Of a DNA stretch of 9,087 nucleotides, positions 1 through 5,793 are shown piece by piece. How positions within the stretch are numbered: position 1 is the stretch's first letter; each line of letters starts with the position of its first letter. Source of the DNA: an uncultured Bacilli bacterium (GTDB lineage: Bacteria; Bacillota_I; Bacilli_A; RFN20; CAG-826). The stretch spans positions 1 through 9,087 of the forward strand of contig CAJOQN010000082.1 of NCBI GenBank assembly GCA_905236535.1, written 5' to 3'. A program made the translations under genes and the position numbers. The notes below the pieces were generated by a model. The model made no database searches and was not told the DNA's origin. It saw only the letters and a program-made list of their open reading frames with translations.

Positions 1-742
1 AGTTGGTTTCGGTTCCTTGCATAATGCAGGCAATTCTTTCTAAACCCGCACCGGTATCAATGTTACGGGATGGGAGTTCTTTATAATCCTTACGGTCCAC
101 TCCAGCAACCGCATTGTATTGGGAGAAGACGATACCCCAAATTTCGATATAGCGATCGTTTTCAATTTCTTCGGCTAATAATTTGACACCTAAATGGTCA
201 GGATCATATTTTTCTCCACGGTCAAAGAAGACTTCGGTATTTGGGCCACATGGTCCCTCTCCGATTTGCCAGAAGTTATGTTCTAATGGAATGAGGTGAT
301 CTTCATTAACCCCGTGTTCCATCCAATACTTCTTGGTTTCTAAATCACTTGGGTGATAGGTAAAATAAACTTTTTCCTTAGGAAAACCGAAATACTTTTC
401 ATCAAATAAAATCTCATAGGCAAAGGCGATAACTTCTTTACGGAAATAATCTCCAATGGAGAAGTTTCCAAGCATCTCAAAGAAGGTATGGTGTCTAGCG
501 GTATGACCAACATTTTCAATATCGTTAGTTCTAATGCTTCTTTGGACATTGGTGATTCTTCTAGATGGAGGTATTTCACTACCATCAAAGAATTTCTTTA
601 ACGCCGCAACGCCAGAGTTAATCCAAAGCAAAGTTGGATCATTATGTGGGATTAATGATGATCCTCTTTCGACATGGTGACCTTTTTCTTTGAAAAAGTT
701 AAGCCATGTTTCTCTAATTTCGTTTCCAGTCATTTTTCTCAT
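1..742 (-). CDS. alaS: Alanyl-tRNA synthetase, N-terminal part (runs off left edge)
   Basis: AlaRS is the cytoplasmic class II synthetase that charges tRNA-Ala with alanine. The window holds the first 247 codons, covering most of the aminoacylation core; the rest of the core, the editing domain and the C-Ala domain lie beyond position 1. Visible family sequence includes TARHHTFFEMLGNFSIGDYF at residues 81-100 (motif 2 region), GEGPCGPNTEVFFDRG at 161-176, and the motif 3 side IDTGAGLERIA at 228-238. The frame is open throughout. I chose ATG 742-740 because a strong Shine-Dalgarno (AGGGAGA on the minus strand, 751-757) sits 7 bases upstream; the next Met (residue 4) would be 16 bases away. It lies directly downstream of a T-box leader, so expression should follow tRNA-Ala charging. 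Nothing appears broken; it is partial only because of the window edge. Confidence 0.97.
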   Translation of the reverse strand, partial: MRKMTGNEIRETWLNFFKEKGHHVERGSSLIPHNDPTLLWINSGVAALKKFFDGSEIPPSRRITNVQRSIRTNDIENVGHTARHHTFFEMLGNFSIGDYFRKEVIAFAYEILFDEKYFGFPKEKVYFTYHPSDLETKKYWMEHGVNEDHLIPLEHNFWQIGEGPCGPNTEVFFDRGEKYDPDHLGVKLLAEEIENDRYIEIWGIVFSQYNAVAGVDRKDYKELPSRNIDTGAGLERIACIMQGTETN

Positions 743-767
743 AGGTTTATTCTCCCTTTTATAATAA

Positions 768-796
768 ATAAAAAGCCGTTCTTTTAAGGAACGACT
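768..796 (-). terminator. Intrinsic attenuator of the alaS T-box
   Basis: On the minus strand AGTCGTTC pairs with GAACGGCT (one G-U pair) around a CTTAAAA loop and is followed by TTTTTATTTATT. It shares its 5' arm with the antiterminator, so transcription should stop here when tRNA-Ala is charged and read into alaS when it is not. Confidence 0.9.
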
Positions 797-982
797 ATTA
801 ATCGCGGTACCATCCTTATTCGTTCATAGGGAACGCACTTAATTAGCTTTATTACGCTAAGCTCTACGGCGGGTATTAATCGCTTCGCAAGGAGTGGCCT
901 ATCTAATCTTATCTTATGTCCTTCCCACCAACCGACACTCGCTTGAAGAAAGAATTAGATTTAATTCCTTGATAGAATTTAC
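768..982 (-). ncRNA. T-box riboswitch leader of alaS (alanine, GCC specifier)
   Basis: This is an RNA leader that senses uncharged tRNA-Ala. On the minus strand, Stem I is closed by AAGGA (970-966) with TCCTT (893-889), followed by ATCTAAT pairing with ATTAGAT. The asymmetric loop between them carries AGGCCAC (900-894), in which GCC (898-896) is an alanine codon followed by A, as expected for a specifier. A short hairpin CGTTC/GAACG (Stem III-like) precedes the conserved T-box AAGGATGGTACCGCG (817-803). Its TGGT is complementary to the ACCA end expected of tRNA-Ala. AAGGA of the T-box can pair with TCCTT at 790-786 and GCGA with TCGT to form the antiterminator, which competes with the terminator hairpin. 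The 5' end is estimated from the -10 box. The class is secure; pairings were drawn by eye. Confidence 0.93.
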
Positions 983-988
983 AAGTTA

Positions 989-994
989 ATTATA
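989..994 (-). promoter_or_regulatory. -10 box of the alaS T-box transcript
   Basis: A perfect TATAAT on the minus strand lies about 19 bases before the first base of T-box Stem I, the right place for the leader's own promoter. No good -35 hexamer is visible at 16 to 18 bases upstream; that stretch is an AT palindrome (998-1014). Read-through from dtd-mnmA could also feed the leader, because no terminator is seen after mnmA. Confidence 0.55.
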
Positions 995-1025
995 TTCGTA
1001 TTTTTAAAAAATACTAGAAATGATT

Positions 1026-2162
1026 TTATGAATCGTTTCTTTGACCTTTTATATAGGTGGAATGAATCAGACCTCCACCCAAGCAGATATCTCCATCATA
1101 TAAAACCGCGGCTTGCCCTGGAGTCACACTCTTATATGGTTTGTCAAAGACTAATCTAATCTTCTCATCATCTAAATAATATAAAGTGACACCTTTATCT
1201 TCTTGGCGATATCTAAATTTAGCGTTTAGATGCTCTCCATCTTTTGGCTTACGAGAATTAAAATTAAGGTTATCGACAAGACATTCATCACTATATAGAT
1301 AGTCGGATTCATCTCCGCTGGCGACATAGAGGATGTTGTTAACAACATCTTTTTTGACGACAAACCAGCCCTTGGCCTCTTCGCCTTTGATTCCACCAAT
1401 CCCTAAACCTCGTCTTTGGCCAATCGTGTAATACATGACACCATCATGTTTTCCTAAAACGCGATTATTCTCAATATCGACGATATCCCCTTTGTTCGCG
1501 GGAATATAATTTTTTAAAAATTCTTTAAATCTTCTTTCCCCGATGAAGCACACTCCTGTGGAATCTTTTTTGTCCATTACCGAGGTGAGATTTAATTCGT
1601 GAGCGATTTTTCTTACCTCCCCTTTATCAATATCTCCTAAAGGGAATAAAGAATACGCTAATTGGGCTTGATTAATTTGTGAGAGAAAATAAGTTTGATC
1701 TTTATTTTGATCAAAGGATTTACAAAGATATGAAACTCCATCGATCATAATCTTTTTGGCGTAATGACCCATGGCAATATAATCAAATCCTTTTTCTTTA
1801 GCAAATTTCATAAAAGAATCAAATTTGATGTATTTGTTGCAGAAAATATCGGGATTTGGGGTTCTTCCAACTTTATATTCTCTTATTAAATAAGAGAAAA
1901 CATCATCCCAATACTCCTTAATAAAATCAATACGCAAAAGAGGAATATCTAAAGCTTTGGCCACTTTGACCGCATCATCATAATCTTTTTCTTGTGGGCA
2001 TTGAGATTCGTTTAAAGTGGGATTACCTAAATAATCTCCATTCGCGATAGCATCCCAGTTTCTCATAAAGCAACCAGTCACTTCATAACCTTGCTTTTTT
2101 AAAAGATAGGCGGCAACCGCGGAATCCACTCCCCCTGAGAGACCAAGCAAAACCTTACTCAC
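1026..2162 (-). CDS. mnmA: tRNA-specific 2-thiouridylase MnmA
   Basis: MnmA uses ATP and a persulfide relay to make 2-thiouridine at position 34 of tRNAs for Lys, Glu and Gln. With the start chosen here (378 residues), the PP-loop SGGVDS is at residues 9-14, the first catalytic cysteine is C108 in NPDIFCNKYIKFD, and the persulfide cysteine is C205 in STGVCFIGERRF. MGHYA and the C-terminal GQAAVLYDG are also present. The frame extends upstream to GTG 2177-2175 (383 residues). I prefer GTG 2162-2160, because a GTGAGGA Shine-Dalgarno lies at 2177-2171 and the start then overlaps the dtd stop by 8 bases (GTGAGTAA), a typical coupled arrangement. The protein has the long MRNWD...GNP...CPQE segment that I recall from Mollicutes and related Bacilli. 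No cysteine desulfurase gene is beside it, unlike yrvO-mnmA in Bacillus. Confidence 0.96.
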   Translation of the reverse strand: MSKVLLGLSGGVDSAVAAYLLKKQGYEVTGCFMRNWDAIANGDYLGNPTLNESQCPQEKDYDDAVKVAKALDIPLLRIDFIKEYWDDVFSYLIREYKVGRTPNPDIFCNKYIKFDSFMKFAKEKGFDYIAMGHYAKKIMIDGVSYLCKSFDQNKDQTYFLSQINQAQLAYSLFPLGDIDKGEVRKIAHELNLTSVMDKKDSTGVCFIGERRFKEFLKNYIPANKGDIVDIENNRVLGKHDGVMYYTIGQRRGLGIGGIKGEEAKGWFVVKKDVVNNILYVASGDESDYLYSDECLVDNLNFNSRKPKDGEHLNAKFRYRQEDKGVTLYYLDDEKIRLVFDKPYKSVTPGQAAVLYDGDICLGGGLIHSTYIKGQRNDS

Positions 2163-2613
2163 GGACGATTTCCTCACTATCTAAGATGATGGTGAAAGGA
2201 CCATTGTTCTCACTACTGACCAGCATATCCGCTCCAAAGATTCCAGTGCTGATATGCTTTTGGTATTTATGTTCTAACTGATGATTAAAATAATCATATA
2301 ACACTTCGGCATCTTTAGGATTTAAGGCGTTGATAAAAGAGGGTCTTCTTCCTTTAGAAGCGTCCGCGTATAGGGTGAACTGTGACACGCTCAAAATATC
2401 GCCGTTCACATCATAGATGGATTTGTTGATTAATCCATGATCATCAGGGAACACTCTTAAGGAGAGGATTTTATCCACCATCTTTTCAACGATGTATTCA
2501 TTATCCCCATCGGTGAAACCAACAAGGATTAAAAATCCTTCTTGAATAGAAGATATAATCTTATCATCCACTTTGACGTTCGCATTTTTGACCGTTGTTA
2601 AAACAATTTTCAT
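2155..2613 (-). CDS. dtd: D-aminoacyl-tRNA deacylase
   Basis: DTD hydrolyses D-amino acids from mischarged tRNA and, as known for the family, also removes glycine misloaded on tRNA-Ala. It acts as a cytoplasmic homodimer. At 152 residues it has the usual family length. The active-site motif SQFTLYAD is at residues 77-84, and the Gly-cisPro motif appears as NNGPFT (136-141), with Phe where Val is common. GRRPSF at 88-93 also fits the family. The start ATG 2613-2611 has no Shine-Dalgarno; a TATAAA/TAAAAT box (2629-2622) lies 8 to 10 bases before it, so the mRNA may be almost leaderless. It is the first gene of a minus-strand series leading to mnmA and alaS. Function is secure; the mode of initiation is inference. 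Confidence 0.96.
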   Translation of the reverse strand: MKIVLTTVKNANVKVDDKIISSIQEGFLILVGFTDGDNEYIVEKMVDKILSLRVFPDDHGLINKSIYDVNGDILSVSQFTLYADASKGRRPSFINALNPKDAEVLYDYFNHQLEHKYQKHISTGIFGADMLVSSENNGPFTIILDSEEIVRE

Positions 2614-2655
2614 ACCATCATATTTTATACTAAAATAATCATATATTGAATACTT
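2614..2655. promoter_or_regulatory. Divergent promoter region between dtd and the YfcE-type gene
   Basis: Only 42 bases separate two divergent ATG codons, so both promoters must lie in or near them. Rightward, TATATT (2642-2647) is 8 bases before the ATG at 2656. Leftward, TATAAA (2629-2624) or TAAAAT (2627-2622) is 10 or 8 bases before the dtd ATG. Neither side shows a convincing -35 hexamer or a Shine-Dalgarno. Transcription would start within a few bases of each ATG. Confidence 0.45.
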
Positions 2656-3090
2656 ATGAGAATATTAATTGCCGGAGACACCCACGGAAAAAGTGAATTG
2701 CTGCACGCTTTATTAAAACTCCATCCAAATATGGATATGTATTTGCACACCGGAGATTTATGCGACTGCGCAGTCAGTGTCTACCCTTTTGATGTGGTCA
2801 AAGGAAACTGTGACTACGATAATAATTTGATGGAAAGAAGATTAATTGACACTCCATATGGGAAATTATTGATGAAACATATCCCTTCAATCTCTAAAGA
2901 AGAATTAAAGAAAAACAACATTAAAATCTTTGTCTTTGGACATCTTCATAAAAGAAGTTTTTATCAAGAAGATGGAATCTATTACATCTCTCCTGGATCG
3001 CTGGCCTTTGAAAGAGATAAATACAATGAAGGATATATTATCCTTGAAATAACAAAAGAAGGTGTAAAAGGAACCTTCTATGATTTATAA
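2656..3090 (+). CDS. yfcE: YfcE/MJ0936-family metallophosphoesterase
   Basis: This is a small calcineurin-like phosphodiesterase. Family members use two metal ions (often Mn) to hydrolyse phosphodiesters; the physiological substrate is generally unknown. All expected metal ligands are present: D8 and H10 (AGDTHG), D34 (HTGD), N51 (KGNCD), H75, H96 and H98 (FGHLHKR). The closing SPGS motif is at residues 112-115. At 144 residues it is shorter than the usual 160-180, mostly because the stretch between H75 and the GHLH motif is compact. The usual HGH around the fifth ligand reads MKHIPS, keeping only the histidine. The start has no Shine-Dalgarno and a TATATT box 8 bases upstream. It is followed after 8 bases by rarA, probably in one transcript. 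Family assignment is strong; substrate is unknown. Confidence 0.92.
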   Translation: MRILIAGDTHGKSELLHALLKLHPNMDMYLHTGDLCDCAVSVYPFDVVKGNCDYDNNLMERRLIDTPYGKLLMKHIPSISKEELKKNNIKIFVFGHLHKRSFYQEDGIYYISPGSLAFERDKYNEGYIILEITKEGVKGTFYDL

Positions 3091-3098
3091 TAAGAAAG

Positions 3099-4364
3099 AT
3101 GTTAAAACCTTTAGCTTTCCGTTTAAGACCTAAGAATATCGATGAAATAATCGGGCAAGAACATCTTGTGGGAGAAGATGGGATTTTAAGAAAATCTCTA
3201 GAAACCCATACGATGATGTCTATTATTTTCTTTGGGCCTCCAGGATGTGGAAAGACAACGATCGCCGAAGCTTACGCCAATTCGATGAATGTCAAATACA
3301 TCAAATTAAATGCTGTAACCTCTAATAAGAGCGATTTAGAAAATGCGATTGCCGAATGCAAGATGTTTAAAGAAGCTTTTATCGTCATGGATGAGGTTCA
3401 TCGCTTAAACAAAGATAAACAAGATATCCTTCTTCCATACATTGAAGATGGAACCATCTATCTTCTTGGTTGCACCACTCAAAACCCCTATATGGCCATC
3501 AATAAAGCGGTGAGGAGCAGATGCCATCTTTTAGAAGTTAAACCCCTCTCGAACGAGAATATCGTTCAAGGATTAGAAAGGGCGATTAATTCTTCTAGTG
3601 GGTTAAATAAATCAATCGTTATTTCTAAGGAAGGACTTGAATATATCGCTAAACTCACCAGTGGAGATATGCGTTATGCCTTAAACTTTTTAGATGTCAT
3701 CAACATGTCTAAAAAGAAAAAGAAGATTTCTTTAGAAGACGTTAAAGAAATATTAAAAGTCCCAAATTGGCAAATGGATGAAGATGAAAACGAGCATTAC
3801 GACTCCGTGAGCGCTCTTCAAAAATCGATTCGCGGTAGTGATGTCGATGCGGCTTTATATTATTTAGCAAGGCTTTGCATCGTTGAAGATTTGCCTTCGA
3901 TTAAAAGAAGATTGATGGTCATCGCTTATGAGGATATTGGCTTAGCTAATCCTCAAGCTGTTGATCGCGTGATGAACGCTATTACGGCCGCCGAAACCGT
4001 CGGATTCCCTGAAGCTGTTATTCCTTTAGGTTTCGCGATTTGTGATTTAGCCTTATCTCCTAAATCAAAAGCGGCGAATAATTCAATTCATAAAGCCATG
4101 GATTTTGCTAAAGAACATCCTATGGATGTCATGGATTATTTAAAACTCACTCCTGTCAATGTTCAAGAAGAAGACAAATATCCATATGATCGTCCAGATT
4201 TATGGGATAAGATTCAATATCTCCCCGAATTAATCAAAGATGAATCTTTCTTTGAGATGAATGAAAAAACCTCCTCATCCTATGAGAAGGTCTTAAATGA
4301 TAATTATTTAAAACTTAAGAAGAATAAAAGAAGTTCTAATCTCCGTCAATTAAAGAAACATTAA
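3099..4364 (+). CDS. rarA: Replication-associated recombination protein RarA (MgsA/YrvN)
   Basis: RarA is an AAA+ ATPase related to clamp-loader subunits that acts at stalled replication forks and DNA ends. The 421 residues match the Bacillus length as I recall it. Walker A GPPGCGKT is at 46-53, Walker B IVMDEVH at 95-101, sensor 1 TTQNP at 126-130, arginine-finger region AVRSRC at 137-142, and sensor 2 SGDMRYALN at 188-196. The C-terminal tetramerisation part has the family hallmarks QKSIRGSDVDAALYYLARL (241-259) and AYEDIGLANP (276-285). ATG 3099 is the only usable start, since an in-frame TGA lies just upstream. Its Shine-Dalgarno is weak (AAGAAAG abutting the ATG), so translation is probably coupled to the YfcE-type gene ending 8 bases before. 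Its stop overlaps the stop of the convergent phosphorylase gene. Confidence 0.97.
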   Translation: MLKPLAFRLRPKNIDEIIGQEHLVGEDGILRKSLETHTMMSIIFFGPPGCGKTTIAEAYANSMNVKYIKLNAVTSNKSDLENAIAECKMFKEAFIVMDEVHRLNKDKQDILLPYIEDGTIYLLGCTTQNPYMAINKAVRSRCHLLEVKPLSNENIVQGLERAINSSSGLNKSIVISKEGLEYIAKLTSGDMRYALNFLDVINMSKKKKKISLEDVKEILKVPNWQMDEDENEHYDSVSALQKSIRGSDVDAALYYLARLCIVEDLPSIKRRLMVIAYEDIGLANPQAVDRVMNAITAAETVGFPEAVIPLGFAICDLALSPKSKAANNSIHKAMDFAKEHPMDVMDYLKLTPVNVQEEDKYPYDRPDLWDKIQYLPELIKDESFFEMNEKTSSSYEKVLNDNYLKLKKNKRSSNLRQLKKH

Positions 4365-5668
4365 TCAATAATTTCTCTAATGACATCAAGTTCTTCAAAA
4401 GCGCGATCTTCGATGACGAAGGTCCTTTTTATTGTTTCAACCACTGGAAGATATTCTTCCTCACTCTTGTTGGTATAAACGGTGGCTAATAACTCACCTT
4501 TTTCCACTCTAGAGGCTACTTTCTTATTTAAAAGAATACCCGCGGACATGTCGATAACATCATCAAGAGTCTCTCTTCCGCCACCCAGTTTCATGCTGCT
4601 TTCACCAATGGTTAAAGCATTGAGAGATTGGACATATCCACTTCTATCCGCACGAATTTCAATAACATGTCTGCTAATTTCAAACTTTTCAGGATGTAGG
4701 ATATAGGAAACATCTCCGCCTTGATATTTAACCATTTCCACAAATTTTTCAAAAGCCTTGCCATTTTTGATGACTTCTTCAAGCATTTTTCGTCCTTCTT
4801 CACGGTCTTTAGCGATGTGAGCTTGAACCAACATAATGCTTCCAGAAGTATAGCAAAGTTTCATCAAATCTTTAGGTCCACGACCATGGAGTGATTCAAT
4901 AGCTTCTTTGACTTCTAAGGCGTTGCCGACGGCCATCCCTAATGGTTCACTCATATCTGATAGAACGGCGATTGTGTTTCTATTAAGGTGTTTGCCGATG
5001 TCTACCATCGTACGCGCTAATTCTCTGGCTTGATCAATATTCTTCATAAATGCCCCTTCGCCTAAAGTGACATCTAAAAGAATAGCGTCGGTTCCACTTG
5101 CGAGTTTTTTCGACATAATACTAGCAGAAATTAAAGGGATGGATTCCACTGTCCCAGTGACATCTCTTAAAGCATAAAGCTTTTTATCAGCAGGGACTAA
5201 AGATTTGGTTTGCCCAATAATCGCGCATCCAATATCATTGACCTCTTTAATTAATTGTTCTTCAGTGCGTGAAATTTGAAATCCAGGGATGGATTCAAGC
5301 TTATCGAGAGTCCCACCGGTGTGCCCTAAACCACGACCAGACATTTTAGCGAGTTTCGCTCCACAGGCAGCGACCATTGGCCCTAAAACAAGGGAGGTTT
5401 TATCGCCCACTCCACCGGTGGAGTGTTTATCAACTTTAATTCCTTTAATTTTGGAAAGGTCAACAATATCACCAGAATGCATCATCGCATCTGTCAAAGT
5501 GGAAATTTCTCTTTTGGTCATTCCTTTAAAAAGGATAGCCATGCTCATCGCTGATGATTGATAATCAGGAATGCTTCCTTCCGTATATCCTTTGATCCAA
5601 AAACGAATCTCTTCATCACTGAGCTCATAACCATCCCTTTTCTTGATTATTAAATCCACTACTCTCAT
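4361..5668 (-). CDS. pdp: Pyrimidine-nucleoside phosphorylase
   Basis: This cytoplasmic salvage enzyme splits uridine, thymidine and deoxyuridine with phosphate into base and (deoxy)ribose-1-phosphate. The family signature SGRGLGHTGGTLDKLE is at residues 110-125. The phosphate-site motif KHSTGGVGDKTS is at 81-92, and the base-binding residues R168, S183 and K187 fall at the same numbers known for Geobacillus PyNP. The frame opens at ATG 5683, but I chose ATG 5668-5666 (435 residues): GGAGGG (5681-5676) lies 7 bases upstream, and the protein then begins MRVVDLI as family members do. The usual DVKTGxGAF segment reads DVTLGEGAF at 199-207. Thymidine phosphorylase (deoA) is the alternative name; Bacillus-type length and numbering favour Pdp. 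It stands alone on its strand, without other deo genes. Confidence 0.94.
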   Translation of the reverse strand: MRVVDLIIKKRDGYELSDEEIRFWIKGYTEGSIPDYQSSAMSMAILFKGMTKREISTLTDAMMHSGDIVDLSKIKGIKVDKHSTGGVGDKTSLVLGPMVAACGAKLAKMSGRGLGHTGGTLDKLESIPGFQISRTEEQLIKEVNDIGCAIIGQTKSLVPADKKLYALRDVTGTVESIPLISASIMSKKLASGTDAILLDVTLGEGAFMKNIDQARELARTMVDIGKHLNRNTIAVLSDMSEPLGMAVGNALEVKEAIESLHGRGPKDLMKLCYTSGSIMLVQAHIAKDREEGRKMLEEVIKNGKAFEKFVEMVKYQGGDVSYILHPEKFEISRHVIEIRADRSGYVQSLNALTIGESSMKLGGGRETLDDVIDMSAGILLNKKVASRVEKGELLATVYTNKSEEEYLPVVETIKRTFVIEDRAFEELDVIREIID

Positions 5669-5691
5669 AATTGAACCCTCCAATAGAAAAG

Positions 5692-5697
5692 ACTATA
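5692..5697 (-). promoter_or_regulatory. Possible -10 box for the phosphorylase gene
   Basis: TATAGT on the minus strand lies 23 bases before the preferred ATG and 10 bases before the GGAGGG Shine-Dalgarno. No clear -35 hexamer is visible at standard spacing, so this is a candidate only. Confidence 0.35.
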
Positions 5698-5781
5698 TAA
5701 TAAATCTTTCTTTTGATTTTGAAAAGACATTTTCATTTTAAACGATTAAGAAATAACTATCATTATTTTCTTAAATTTTTT

Positions 5782-5787
5782 TATAAT
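5782..5787 (+). promoter_or_regulatory. -10 box of the methyltransferase gene, set for leaderless transcription
   Basis: A perfect TATAAT is followed by exactly six bases and then ATG at 5794. The normal +1 position therefore falls on the A of the start codon. No Shine-Dalgarno precedes that ATG; upstream is a T-rich run. The -35 region is weak. Confidence 0.55.
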
Positions 5788-5793
5788 GAATCT

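Noticed and set aside
340..588. Open frame on the minus strand inside alaS
   Set aside because: It is another frame of the clearly conserved AlaRS sequence and has no ribosome site or family features.
998..1014. Perfect AT palindrome (GTATTTTT-A-AAAAATAC) between mnmA and the alaS -10 box, considered as mnmA terminator or operator
   Set aside because: It has only one G-C pair per arm and no separate T-run after a stable stem, so it would not make a convincing intrinsic terminator. An operator role cannot be supported from one AT-rich copy.
4482..5561. Open frames antisense to or within the phosphorylase gene
   Set aside because: They lie entirely within a well-conserved PyNP coding sequence and show no independent start signals.
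5669..5683. Five-residue extension (MEGSI) of the phosphorylase
   Set aside because: The bases encoding these residues contain the GGAGGG Shine-Dalgarno for the ATG at 5668-5666, and family proteins start at MRVVDL.
5713..5793. 27-residue N-terminal extension of the methyltransferase frame
   Set aside because: It overlaps the TATAAT promoter, has no Shine-Dalgarno, and its basic/aromatic sequence does not resemble the family N-terminus; MDFKTHLKKYL at 5794 does.
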